64,000 nucleotides of DNA from Chondrus crispus (GCF_000350225.1 NW_005178839.1:61395-125394); one strand, 5' to 3'. Counted from the stretch's first letter, positions 44,516 through 54,713 are shown. Translations and numbers: made by a program. Notes: generated by a model not told the origin, from the letters alone.

Positions 44516-44545
44516 TGTAAGCAAGAAAAAAGGGGACGGCTCGTT

Positions 44546-44760
44546 ACACGTGTTCACTTTTCTGTAAAGTACACGTGTTCACTTCTATTTATGTCAGTCT
44601 TTATGAGGGGAACGGGGCGGTGCTGAACTTTTCTGCAAAGTAGTGAAGTACACGTGTTTACTTCTCTTTATGAGGGGAACGGGGTGGTGCTGTCCGCACG
44701 GCTGTTCGCAGAGGTGTACAGTCACACCCCAATGCTGTAACGGCTGTTCGCAGAAGTGAT
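44546..44760. repeat. Direct repeats at the left side of the gene-fragment mosaic
   Basis: Three copies of ACACGTGTTCACTT-type sequence (44546, 44571, 44648) are followed by two copies of ATGAGGGGAACGGGGYGGTG (about 44603 and 44670). Two copies of ACGGCTGTTCGCAGARGTG (44698-44716 and 44740-44758, 42-bp period) come next. Between the last two is TCACACCCCAATGCTGTAA, which recurs with two changes near 46993. Confidence 0.75.
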
Positions 44761-44772
44761 GTGCAGAGGTGA

Positions 44773-45170
44773 ATGCAGCGCGCCAAGACCGGCGCGCTGC
44801 GCGTCGTCGACGTCGGCACAGGTGCGGGGTTCCCAGGGCTCGTCGTGGCCATCGCGAGGCCGCAGTGGGACGTCACGCTGCTCGAGGCCACGCGTAAGAA
44901 GACGCGCCTCCACGACATCGTGGAGCGCGAGCTGGCCCTGCGCAACTTCACGTCCGTGTGGGAGAGGACGGAGGAGGTCGGGTAGAGTAAGATGCATCAG
45001 GGCGGTATGACGCGGTCGTGGCACGGTCGTTGGCGGATACGCGCGTTTGCTGCGAATTGTGCGTGACGCTGGAAAAGGTGGGGGCCGTGTTTTTCACGCA
45101 GAAGAGCGTGGGCGCGGGACCTGAGGAAATTTCCGCCGCGAAGGACGCCATCAGAAGGCTGATCACCGAC
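44773..45170 (+). pseudogene. rsmG: RsmG (16S rRNA m7G methyltransferase) fragment, frame broken
   Basis: RsmG methylates a guanine in small-subunit rRNA of bacteria and plastids. The first 70 codons carry the SAM-binding block (LRVVDVGTGAGFPGLVVAIA, then WDVTLLEATRKKTRLHDIVE) and stop at 44983-44985. The family sequence resumes one frame over from about 45008 (YDAVVARSLADTRVCCELCV, then EEISAAKDAIRRL). The N-terminal third and C-terminal end of the protein are absent. This stretch is much more GC-rich than its surroundings. It is either a truncated pseudogene copy of a nuclear plastid-type rsmG, perhaps captured by a transposon, or two exons of a spliced gene. Confidence 0.72.
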
Positions 45171-45415
45171 ACAAGGTACTTGAAGTCCCTAGCTTCAATT
45201 ATAAGTCTCGAAAGAGGTGTTCCTTTTGGAATTGGTGAAGGTCCTATCAATGGCATACTCGGGTCAGGTTCTCCCTTCTCACCGCCATTCTCTGCGGAAT
45301 AGCCCTTTCCTCGGCGCCCTGATTTGCTCCGGCTGTCACGACAGCTGCCTCTGGGCCGAAATCTGTTGCTCGCAATCCGATAAATTTGAAGTTCCAATTC
45401 TAATGCTGCCTTGAC

Positions 45416-45883
45416 ATGACCCATCCCGTCACATTTTTCATAGAGATATATATTTCTACCCGCCCGAACGAGTGGCTGCAAGACCCATTCCGCGAGGACC
45501 AACTCATCGGCCAAGTCAACGTCTCCTTCGAGGAGCTGTTCCAGAATATGACCACTTCCGTCGTTCGCGGGGACCCCGCCGATGGCGAAGACTATGAAGA
45601 TCGCGTGCGTGAAGTTGCCTTGATGAAGCCGGAGTACTATAACTTTGATGGCATGCCTGAAGGGCCGGCAGATCCCTACGACAAGGGCGTCGCCTTCCGC
45701 GGATGCGTCCTTATCGGCATCGGAGCCAAGACCGGAGACGTCGAGGAGCCAATCCTTCGGCCATGCCCGCCCTACACGCGACCGAAAATCGAGTTTTACA
45801 AAATGGAATTTTCCGTCTTACGTGCGACCGAGCTCCCGCTCTTGCGCGGGAAGCTGGAATGTGTGCGCGAGGCGTGGCCGTGA
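45416..45883 (+). pseudogene. Ferlin-like C2-region fragment
   Basis: This 155-codon frame contains a stretch resembling the region between C2 domains of ferlins, large membrane-fusion proteins: REDQLIGQVNVSFEELFQNM, YYNFDGMPEG, KGVAFRGCVLIGIGA, then FSVLRATELPLL. Ferlins normally exceed 1,500 residues. Here both sides are missing, and an assembly gap begins 57 bases after the stop. It could be one exon of a real gene spanning the gap. The mosaic of unrelated fragments around it makes a captured or duplicated piece more likely. Confidence 0.5.
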
Positions 45884-45939
45884 GAGTGGATGCAGGGGCA
45901 GGGGGAAGAGGCGGAGGAGCTTGACGGAAGAAAGAAGTG

Positions 45940-46039
45940 NNNNNNNNNNNNNNNNNNNNNNNNNNNNNNNNNNNNNNNNNNNNNNNNNNNNNNNNNNNNN
46001 NNNNNNNNNNNNNNNNNNNNNNNNNNNNNNNNNNNNNNN
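45940..46039. other. Assembly gap of 100 N
   Basis: A run of exactly 100 N marks a scaffold gap of unknown true size inside the gene-fragment mosaic. Confidence 0.99.
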
Positions 46040-46284
46040 GCCATAATACACTTCTTTCTTCTTACGGTAAGAAAGGTGATGGCAACGCCATGGGTGTTTC
46101 CGAGGTTGCCGGGGGTGCCGAAAAGAGGCCTTTGTGAGAGCGCGAATAGGTTTGCGAGGAGAGAAAGGCGTCGGGAAACCGGAGAAAGGAAAGGTGTCGG
46201 TTGAGAGATGTGGCAGGGAATAAGAGCGCGTGTTGGGTGAAAAGCACACCGAGAATAGCAAGGGGCGTACATGTACGTCTTGCG

Positions 46285-46465
46285 AGGGAATCAACGGAAG
46301 ACCGCGGCCTCGTACAGCTTCACACCGCCTGCCACATCCTTTTCTACTCCATCCCGTCCGTCCCTCGCTAGGTTGCCCAGCCTGAACAGGGTGTTGCCGT
46401 TGTTGGCATTCTGACGACTGGCGACGCTGCTCTGCTCGGAGGCCGCCTTCTCGTCCTGTTTCATG
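46285..46465 (-). pseudogene. Sel1-repeat gene fragment, minus strand
   Basis: In one minus-strand frame the sequence reads LFRLGNLARDGRDGVEKDVA followed by GGVKLYEAAVF and a stop. This is one Sel1-like (TPR-related) repeat. It lacks a start and further repeats. It lies about 100 bp from, and head to head with, a plus-strand Sel1 fragment. Confidence 0.65.
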
Positions 46466-46561
46466 CTCTCCGGGGCTTCTATTGGTAAACTGATGATAGG
46501 TACGAGCTACCTTTGAAGGGTGGAGGGTAGCTTTTGAGGGGGGCACGGTCAAAGCGGCGCA

Positions 46562-46942
46562 ATGGTCAACCTCGGCAAAAGGCTAACGGAAGGCCCAGAT
46601 GGGGTCGAGGCAAATTCAGCTCGCGCTGCCGAGTTGTTCGAGAACGCCATTGAGAAGGCTCATGATGGCGACGCTATGTTTGACCTAGCAATCTTAGTAA
46701 GGGATGGAAGAGACGTTGTTGTGCGGGACGCACCGCACGCTGTGAAACTGTTTGAGGATGCGATTGAGGAACACGACGATGTTGGTGCCATGGTGCTTCT
46801 CGCCAATCTGCAGGTAGATGGTGCGGAGGGAGTCGAGGCGAATGCAGTTCGCGCTACGGAATTGTACTTGCGCGCGATTGAGAAGAGTGATGATACGCAG
46901 GCCATGGTGACAGCACAGGGTGGCGTACTGTTCAGGTCATAA
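46562..46942 (+). pseudogene. Sel1-like repeat fragment, about three repeats
   Basis: The 126-codon frame contains three degenerate Sel1-like repeats of ~36 residues: GVEANSARAAELFENAIEKA, then VRDAPHAVKLFEDAIEEHDD, then GVEANAVRATELYLRAIEKS. These form alpha-solenoids for protein binding. Full-length proteins of this kind have ten or more repeats, so this is a piece. The last codons (TAQGGVLFRS) depart from the pattern, suggesting a breakpoint. Confidence 0.65.
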
Positions 46943-47265
46943 GTTGAACCGAAGTCTTGGCGCCAACCCGCCCGAAAGGTTTATACTGTGTAGTCGCACC
47001 CCAATACTGTAATGTATTCAATATTTTTCAGGAATTGCAATAGAAACCTTTCTTTTTGTTTCCTTTTTCTTTCCGCGGAAACGTCTAGGACTCGCGATGC
47101 GTGCATCCCAAAGAATCTAAGTACTGCGAAAAGTGTCCACGACACGTGTTCAGCCTTATCAGTTTCATCAGGCGCCGTACACTTGTACACTTGTAATAAA
47201 TAAATGTTGGGGGAGTCCCATTAGCAGAGCCCCGTACCTTACAAAAAAGGGAGGATGTGTCATCA
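46943..47265. other. Spacer before the Mutator-like element
   Basis: No gene is seen. It contains GTCGCACCCCAATACTGTAA near 46991-47010, a near copy of the motif at 44720-44740, so the two may mark the ends of the mosaic block between them. Confidence 0.45.
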
Positions 47266-47544
47266 GGGGGGCGACAGCGCGCAAATTTTCGTCATCAGAG
47301 GACTATTTTTTGTCGCACCCCAAAATGACCACACGATTCCCAAATCGCCCCCTCTAAAAACTTCGTGGGCAAAGTCGCCCCAAAAGCACATAAATTCGCC
47401 CTCCTATTTCCCGCTGCGCTTATCTCGCCACTGCATTTGTTGAACTCGCCTCCCGTCGCCTCCCGTCTCCCCTTCTTTCTAGATATCATTTCGAGGCGAA
47501 GCACTACCCGCCCTAACCAGCGGCATTCCTTGAAAAATAATGTC

Positions 47545-48447
47545 ATGGATCGCCGAAAGATGCCATCAGACACCCGTCAGGCCATTCGACACATCGGCGC
47601 AGTTGAATGCGACGTGACCCCCATTCTTGACATATTCTGCATGCCAGACGGCGACCACACTTTCCGCTCTAGACAGCGCAACTACCGATGCCTCGCCCTA
47701 CTTGTGCATCCCAACCGCGTCCGCCACATTGAGCAACCTTCGCCAGCGCGCTACATGCAGGTTGTTTCAAGGGCATTGGAGCACGCTGAATATGCGGCTC
47801 GATATGCAGCAATGACCGGCGTTCCGTCGGTTTTCTACGACGCATTAATACCGTGGACAGTACGTTTCTCACGCAATCCTTCACCGCAGGAGGTATTCGT
47901 CAACAACGAAGACATGCGGGAGCGGGAAAGACATGAAGCGGCGGAAGCGGCCCGTCCCTCTTTCGCGGCTTCATAACATGCCGCAAAAGCCCGGGAGGAG
48001 GAGTGCAGGCGTCAAGAGCGCCAGGCCCAAAGGGAGCGTAAGGAAATGAGAAGAGCCCAGCAAAAAAAGGCGGCAAGGGAAAAGGAAAACTGCTCCGCGA
48101 GGGAAACGCCGCAAACCGATGGGACTCATGGAACAGACTCGCGGACTCGGAACACTTCAAAGTGTTCTGAGTCCTCTCGGCGATCGGCGCGTGCGAGTGC
48201 TGACGGAGCGAGGGGTCCCGGGTCGCGGCGTCCGGAGCATCAGGAAAAGGAGTCGAAGGACGAAACACAGAACGACCAACGCCGTGAGTCGCCGCAAGAG
48301 TGCGAGCAATCGGACAATTCTGAACGCGACCAAGAGAAGCAGGCGGAAGAAGCCGATGCTCGTGACCATAAGAGTGGCAACTTCCAGCATGCCGAGATGG
48401 ATGCGCATTCGAGCAGGGCAGGCAGTGCTGATACGGGCTTGATCTAG
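47545..48447 (+). pseudogene. J-domain-like gene carried by the MULE, one stop
   Basis: The first 143 codons start MDRRKMPSDT and contain a J-domain-like fold. Helix I is CDVTPILDIF, helix II with its loop is YRCLALLVHPNRVRH, and helix III is ARYMQVVSRALEHAEYAARY. The Hsp70-activating HPD tripeptide is HPN here. After an in-frame TAA at 47974-47976 the same frame continues for 157 codons. That part is highly charged and probably coiled (ECRRQERQAQRERKEMRRAQ, then REKENCSARE) with a Ser/Arg/Glu-rich end. MULE transposases are not known to me to need a J protein, so this could be a captured host gene or an accessory protein. If HPN is functional, Hsp70 stimulation would be unusual. Confidence 0.65.
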
Positions 48448-48482
48448 GCGGTGCACACAGGGGAGACGATGAGTTCGACAAG

Positions 48483-50810
48483 GTGGGTGCTCAGTCAGAC
48501 CGGTTGTCAAACAGTAGTTACGATGAGCTGCATGATCCCGACTTTATCATGGACGACGACGACCTGCAGCGCGCCGACTTCAACATGGGCTCCTATATTC
48601 CCGATTTCTATTGCGGATCGGAGAGGGAGTTCGAAGATGAATGCAACGACCCCAGCCCCCCTTCAACCCCAGACGCCACTGCCGAAACTATTACTACTGA
48701 TGCCGCCTTGGCAAGACGACGGAAGCAACGCCGAAGATCTAAGCGCAAGGCAACGGATCGCGCCAAAGCTGCTTCGAAAATGGAAGCAGCTGCTGCGCAG
48801 AGTTGGAGACCTCGAAGCTGTGTACCTTTGGATCCCGAGCTTTACATGCAACTGAACACACGGTGGAGATGTGATCAGTACATTCGCGCCTACACGGCGC
48901 ACCATGGAACATAAAATGGCGTCAACATTCGCAGAATGTGAAACGGGTGGTGTCCAAGTGCCGAACTAAGGGATGTGCCGCCACATTCGTCTTCGACAGG
49001 CAGCCGAGAACGAGCCTCTGGAACCTCAACCGATTCTTAGAGCACCAGAATGAGTGATCAGAGCAGGATACTGGCCCAAACATACATACTCGAGCTCGTC
49101 AGTACTGGGCCCCAGCGTACACGGCACGCCAGGTGGCACGTGCAATCTTCGATGAGGCTGACATCCATCCCGGAGTTTCCTCTCGTGTTATTCAAGTTCT
49201 AGTCAAGGCGAAAAGCCTGTACTCCAGACAGCCACCCCCTGCGCATTATCGAGCCGTCCGCTTGGAGCTACAAAAGAGGATGGCTACATATCGTGGCGTC
49301 GATATGGCGGCTCTCGAAGGTTATGCTGCCTTTCTACGAGGAGTCCGTCACGAAGTCAAAATTGCCACCATGGACGGAATAGAGATGAAGCGGACTCGAA
49401 TCAGGGCCTCGAAGCATATCTTTGAGCAGTGTAAGAAGGCGAAAACCTTCTCGCAGGAGGCCCTATTCGATGTGGGTGTCGTGGAGCTTGATGATATCGA
49501 CGATGGCGGAAACTACTACGCTGGTTTCATTTTCACGCCTTCAGTAGCAACGCATATGTGCGCCACCGCTCGCACGACTTGTGCTGCCGACGCGGCGCAC
49601 TTCGACAGGGTGGGACCGCAATCGTACGGGACTACATTTGATGTAGTGGCGTATGACGCCAATAATCAACTCACGCCGCTCGTATTTGCCCACTCTGTTG
49701 GACCGGAATGCTATGATTCCTGGAAGATGGTGTTCCAAGCGTGTGCAATGATTGATGGATTCGATGTGGAAACTCGCACCACAATCGTGGACCAGGAGAA
49801 GTCAATAGACAAGGCGTACCGCGAGTGTTTCAAAAGGGGAAATTCTTTCTTGACCCCGTGCATGTGAGAAAGAACTTGGAACCTAAGCTTGGCGCTGCAA
49901 AGGCCATTGGATTGCGATTCTACGAACAAGCGGTGCACGCGCATACAGTGGAAGCTCTTGAGGATGTGATGCGCCAGTTCTCGCCAGAAATGAAGGCTTA
50001 TCTCGGTCGTTTCGATGCAGCGGAACTGTAGCGAGCACCGAGCGGACTACAGGATTTGACGACAACCTCCCAAGGAGCCGAGGCTCAGATATCTGCGGAT
50101 TTGAAAAACCGTATACGCTCTTGCGAGACCCAAAAGATGCTTTCGCACGTGCTACTCACGCAACGGACTGGATTCCTTAAACGCCAAGCCGTGGCTCTTA
50201 CATCGAAGGATCCAGTCCCGCCGTATGTGGAGAAGCACATTGCCTCGCTCATTACGAGAGCACGTGTTTACCAGTCAACTGTGTAATTTGTTGCCGGAAC
50301 GAACCAAATGGAGGCTACCGTCACAAGCTACACGAATGGGTCTTCGCAGCGGATGGTGTCCTTCGCGGAAAGCAGCCAGACTCCGCCTTTGTGCTGCGCA
50401 TATTCACAGCAGGGTACCGGCTTCCCTTGTCTACACGGAGTGGCAGTTATTGCCGAGAAACACGGTTCTACCAACATGCACATGTTTATCGACACGCGTC
50501 ATCTGACTTCTACTTGGAAGGGGCAGTACAAGGATGTGAGATTTCCGTTGCCGGAGCAAGCGGCTATCGATCAGGTTTTCTATCCGCCAAAAAGCTTGTG
50601 GCATTAGGTAACCATTTGAAAGTTCCGAAAGCACTTGCTTGCGCCCCCTCGACGGCGACCTGTGAAGAATACAGGAAAGAGAAAGAAGAGATGGTTTGAA
50701 CGTGGGCCCAGCACGAGAAAGAAAAAGAGATATTCGTGTAGCTTGTGCCATTGTGAGGGCCATGTAAGCGCGGATTGCAAGCTGAAGCAGCTTTTTGAGT
50801 AAGTCGTTGT
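48483..50810 (+). pseudogene. MULE transposase with SWIM-like and zinc-knuckle ends, frame-broken
   Basis: The N-terminal piece (48483-48914) is acidic, then has a basic patch (ARRRKQRRRSKRK), then RWRCDQYIRAYTAHHGT. One frame over is a WRKY/GCM-type zinc domain (VSKCRTKGCAATFVFDRQPR...). The core (49133-49867) includes the first catalytic Asp in CAADAAHFD, the family stretch DANNQLTPLVFAHSVGPECY, and the second Asp in TTIVDQEKSIDKA. Around 49850 the frame shifts and continues (FFLDPVHVRKNLEPKLGAAK) with two further in-frame stops (50029-50031, 50284-50286). A SWIM-like segment (CCAYSQQGTGFPCLHGVAVI) and finally a CCHC zinc knuckle (CSLCHCEGHVSADC, near 50740) end it. This domain order is typical of plant-type Mutator transposases. 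Confidence 0.82.
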
Positions 50811-50859
50811 CGTTTATGTGTCGATGTATGTGTTCGTGGCGTGGATAAAGTCGCCCATC

Positions 50860-51169
50860 TAATTTGTACTGGGTTTAGTTGTCGCCCCCCTGTTGTGTAT
50901 TACGCGAGGCGTCGTCCTAAAGTGCGCAATTGTAGCCCCTATCGTTGTCGTTGTCGCTCCCCTATTTCCGTCATGTGCCATGTGGTCCACCATTTCCAGG
51001 GTATATCCGGAATTGTCGCCCCTTGTGTTGTCTTGACGCCCTCCTGATAACGCTTTTTGGGAGGCTGTCGCCATCTCAATATGTACCATTTTTAGTGTCG
51101 CCCCTGTGATCGTTGGAATAGAATGGCGTCGCCCCTCTGATGACGAAAGTTTGCGCGCTGTCGCCTCCC
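50860..51169. repeat. GTCGCC subterminal array of the MULE, right end
   Basis: About ten irregularly spaced GTCGCC or close variants occur in ~310 bp, ending in the inverted end repeat. The left end shows the same motif fewer times. Spacing is 20-60 bp, not a simple tandem repeat. Confidence 0.75.
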
Positions 51170-51260
51170 TAATGGCCACTTTAAGCCTATAAAAAACGTT
51201 GTTCCACGCGCCCGGTATGATAAATGATGAAATAGAAGTTCTGAGAGAAGGGGTAGAAGT

Positions 51261-51712
51261 TGTCGGAAAACTCCTCTGAGCTTCCTTGTAATGCTGACTC
51301 TGACAGTAGGCGCTCGGGAGCCTACGCCGTTCCTTGAATAGAAACGCGAGTCGGTGAGAACGAAAAGCGCGGACGCTCGCACAGGAGAGCTCCGCCAAGG
51401 TTAGCAATAAAATGCACTTGTTTACTGATTCGTTCTTGACTCAATCCGTCTAGGAGGTAGAGGACTCAATATCTATATACCGAAACATAGCCGTGAACCT
51501 TGCTGATAATGTTTCACTAACGGTCAACGAACCGGTCGCGACCTTTGGTACGGTTGCACTCATGTGACCGACGGAATTAATCGAGGCCAACAGTCGGCAG
51601 CACTGTAAACTACGAAGGTAAGTGTACAGAAGACACCAGTCATACATGTGTAAGGCTTCTGTAATGCAACATATGAATGCTGCACACCGCGAGTGTGCCT
51701 TTACAATTGACA
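51261..51712 (-). repeat. 3' LTR of the copia element
   Basis: This is the downstream LTR in the element's minus-strand orientation. It is 452 bp, starts TGTCGGAAAACTCC and ends CAATTGACA on the plus strand, and nearly matches the partner at 56773-57224. Confidence 0.95.
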
Positions 51713-51746
51713 CTCGGGGGTTTTCTTGAGATGGAAGTTGTGCCCA

Positions 51747-54713
51747 TCAGGCGCGAACATCCTTCGATACTGGCGTCCGCACAATCCATTGTTGCACAGG
51801 CACGTCAAGTCTTCCGGTTTCCATGATTTGTTCTAAGGCGCTACAAGGAGCTGGTTTGGTGAGTGCATCGGCGGGGTTGTCCTCAGATCTGATCCATCCA
51901 ACATCGCTTATTTCTTGGGAAGCATAAGATTCCCGCGCGGATTGGATGTCAATCATAAGGCGTTTTTCGGTAGTCGTTGTGGACTTGACGATTGTTTTAA
52001 ATAAACTGTCGCTATCAGTGAACATTGATAGTGGCAGTTTCTTTCCAAACATTCTTTCCAAGTCATGTCTGATTAAGTACGCAAAGTCGAAGCCATCCGC
52101 GAACGCCAACGTTTCAGCCCCCATCACAGATCTCGTAACATGCTTGCTTTTATACGAAGAGAAGTGCAAAATATTGCAACGTCCAAACTTGTCGCATAGG
52201 AAGACTATGAAGCCGAGTTGAGACCGGAGCGAAGGTGTGTTGGCGAAGGAAGAATCTGTGAAGACGCGGACTGAGATACTGTCTTTATCAAGCCGATGTT
52301 GAAGTATGCCCCTCTTAGGTTTCGCACGAATGCGATCGATAATACAGTTGATTGCCTTTACGTGTGACGGGTTGAAATCTTTCTCGCTTACTTGTGCCAT
52401 GAGATTTACTGCTGCGGCCACATCAGGCCTTGTGTGTGTAATCCAAGCCAGTTCGTGATGTTTAGATCTAAATCCCGAAAACGTACTGTCCTTCGACAAA
52501 GATGCCATCTTCCTGGCGAAGTTTTCTTGATGCATGAGGTATCCATTTGGGGCAGTGTCAATTTGGATCCCTGCAAAGCGAATATTGCCCGTCTCTCTTT
52601 TCTTTGACTGAAATTTCTGCGACGTTAACTTCGAATCATCCTCGAACGTGGCGTCTCCGGCCCCTACAGTGTCGTCCACATATGACCCTGTCATACCATG
52701 TAATTTCCCGTGTACGACTTTGAAGAACAAGGAAAGATCTCCAGTAGTGGAGGACATGTGGAGGTCGTTCTTGAGATGATTTGAGAAGATATGATGCCAG
52801 TAGTCCCCTGAATCAGAGAGACCGTACAACGGTTTTAAAAGTTGCAGCAGTTGACCAGAGGACAAATTGAACTCTTTCGTTGGTCTGACATATACGTCCC
52901 GCATGAGTCTATCCGCGCTCTGCAGATACGCCTGGGACACATCCTGCGACCAAATGTTGAAACCAAAAATTGCTGCCAAAGCCACGAGTAGCCGTATAGA
53001 ACTTTGGCGAACATTAGTGCTGTTGTGGACTAAAATATTCTTTTCGGTGTCTCTATGGCCCTGTACAACAAAACGTGCCTTGTAAGACTCCTCGTTTGTT
53101 TCGACATTCTTGATTGCTAGTACGAAACGTCCCCCAAGTATATTTGCTCCAGATGGTACATCTTCTTTGAACACAACTCTGTATACTCCTCTTTCTGCAA
53201 GGCCTGCGAGTTCCTTCGCTTTGGCCACATCGAACATTCCAGATGTCGCCCTCTTGTCAGATGGATGAAGAACCTCAGTGACGAGGATGCCAGGAACGCA
53301 ACTCGAGCGGAATTGGCCCATTCCCTCTACAAGCCGCTTGATTTCTCTATCCCCTTGCACCTGTGGCATCGGAATTACTTGTGAAAGATGGAAATGTTTC
53401 TCCTTCCCTTCATAGTGCAGGTATACTTCCTTCTCAAATATCTTCGAAACGCGGTATGGTCCCAGCCATTCACCGGGTTTTTCTCGAAACACTAACACAT
53501 CGTCTCCTGGTTTGATATCATACCGCGTAGCAGGTGGAAGTTTTGCGCGAAGCGCTTCTCTAATTCGTCGTTCGGCAGTTATTGTTGCCATCTCGCGCCT
53601 AGCAGTTTCAAGTGCGGCCATTCTTTCTCTCTGTTGAGGTAGACTGGCGTTTACCACCGGAAAGGCCGGATCGACGCCATAAACCAGCTTCGAGGGCACC
53701 TGCCCATTCGGTCCTAACGTGTCGTTAGCTGCTTTGACCGCCAAGCGTAACGATATTTCAGGATCTAAGCGGGGATATTGTGAACGAATAGTTCGAAATA
53801 TTCTTCTGATAGGGGCGTGATACCTCTCCCCGATCCCAATGGAGTTATGACTCTCCACTCCAGACAGCTGTAGATTTATACCGTGAAGCGCGGTGACGTC
53901 TCCCCAAAGCTTGGACGTGAAAACGGATCCCTGGTCTGCTCTAATGCGATTTGGATAGCCAACGTAGACAGTAACCCATGCTTCTAAGAATGCGTCCCAA
54001 ACGTGTTGCGCAGACAACGACTTGGGCAAGCCAATATTCTGATATCCGGTATGAGTGTCCACAATATGGAGCACAGGGTTGCCGGAAAGCCAGAACAAGT
54101 CTATAGAAACTTCATGGTTAAAAATTACCTCGTCGTTTGGAAGACTAACTCGAAATCTGTACGGCCTCGTGCCGAATCGCTTGCATCCTTGACACTTGTC
54201 AACTATTTCTTGAATTAGACGAGATGTGTCTGGCTGTATCCTATCTGGTGTCCCACGCTTCAATAGAGAAAGTAGCTTTTGCGCAGAAGGATGAAAGAAA
54301 TGGAGATGAAGTCGTTCTAGTTCCATACGACTGTACAAAATTTTCTTAGTATCCCATCGAACGAAAAGATGTCCATGCGTTCTGGTTATGGGTAGCTTCC
54401 ATCCTCCGTCTTTGCTAATGAGCACATTTTCTACATTATCTGCTATCAAGCCGTGCCGATCGAGAAAGTCTAAGCCCAACAGAAGAGGGACATCTGCGTC
54501 AACCACGTCGATTGAACATGGAATAAAACAACTTTCTGAAATAGGAATTCTTACGTTGAGTCTTCCCAAACTTGTTTTGACACCATCTCCGAACTTGTAA
54601 GAGAACGGTGAGGTTTGTAAACGGAACGGAATACGTTTTTCTCGACAGTACGCCTTTGCCTGAGAAAGGCCACAGACTGACTTCTGTGCACCCGTGTCCA
54701 CACATGCACCCAC
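51747..54713 (-). CDS. Copia pol-like polyprotein
   Basis: The 988-codon frame starts with an aspartic protease (VDTGAQKSVCGL). It continues with a pre-integrase zinc-binding region (LHLHFFHPSAQKLLSLLKRG, then CQGCKRFG). The integrase core follows (DLFWLSGNPVLHIVDTHTGY, then RADQGSVFTSKLW). A reverse transcriptase has the active-site YVDDTVGAGD, and an RNase H (FTDSSFANTPSLRSQLGF) ends it. Integrase ahead of reverse transcriptase places it in Ty1/copia. It is a mobile-element protein, not a host gene. Confidence 0.95.
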   Translation of the reverse strand: MGACVDTGAQKSVCGLSQAKAYCREKRIPFRLQTSPFSYKFGDGVKTSLGRLNVRIPISESCFIPCSIDVVDADVPLLLGLDFLDRHGLIADNVENVLISKDGGWKLPITRTHGHLFVRWDTKKILYSRMELERLHLHFFHPSAQKLLSLLKRGTPDRIQPDTSRLIQEIVDKCQGCKRFGTRPYRFRVSLPNDEVIFNHEVSIDLFWLSGNPVLHIVDTHTGYQNIGLPKSLSAQHVWDAFLEAWVTVYVGYPNRIRADQGSVFTSKLWGDVTALHGINLQLSGVESHNSIGIGERYHAPIRRIFRTIRSQYPRLDPEISLRLAVKAANDTLGPNGQVPSKLVYGVDPAFPVVNASLPQQRERMAALETARREMATITAERRIREALRAKLPPATRYDIKPGDDVLVFREKPGEWLGPYRVSKIFEKEVYLHYEGKEKHFHLSQVIPMPQVQGDREIKRLVEGMGQFRSSCVPGILVTEVLHPSDKRATSGMFDVAKAKELAGLAERGVYRVVFKEDVPSGANILGGRFVLAIKNVETNEESYKARFVVQGHRDTEKNILVHNSTNVRQSSIRLLVALAAIFGFNIWSQDVSQAYLQSADRLMRDVYVRPTKEFNLSSGQLLQLLKPLYGLSDSGDYWHHIFSNHLKNDLHMSSTTGDLSLFFKVVHGKLHGMTGSYVDDTVGAGDATFEDDSKLTSQKFQSKKRETGNIRFAGIQIDTAPNGYLMHQENFARKMASLSKDSTFSGFRSKHHELAWITHTRPDVAAAVNLMAQVSEKDFNPSHVKAINCIIDRIRAKPKRGILQHRLDKDSISVRVFTDSSFANTPSLRSQLGFIVFLCDKFGRCNILHFSSYKSKHVTRSVMGAETLAFADGFDFAYLIRHDLERMFGKKLPLSMFTDSDSLFKTIVKSTTTTEKRLMIDIQSARESYASQEISDVGWIRSEDNPADALTKPAPCSALEQIMETGRLDVPVQQWIVRTPVSKDVRA

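Larger units (their letters stand above)
47266..51169 (+). mobile_element. Mutator-like element (MULE) with a J-domain-like passenger gene
   Basis: Inverted ends of about 36 bp (47266-47301 and 51134-51169) share GGCGACAGCGCGCAAA and TTTCGTCATCAGAGG with two or three mismatches. Inside lie a J-domain-like gene (47545-48447) and a MULE transposase in pieces (48483-50810), both plus strand. Both ends are dense in GTCGCCCC-type motifs, about ten between 50860 and 51170 and several between 47312 and 47420, as expected of transposase-binding subterminal repeats. No 9-bp target duplication is obvious, so the true limits may lie slightly outside. The element is broken by several stops and at least two frame shifts. 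Confidence 0.8.

Noticed and set aside
44984-45003. About 20 bases beginning GT and ending AG in the RsmG fragment
   Set aside because: Too short for a spliceosomal intron; a frame break is simpler.
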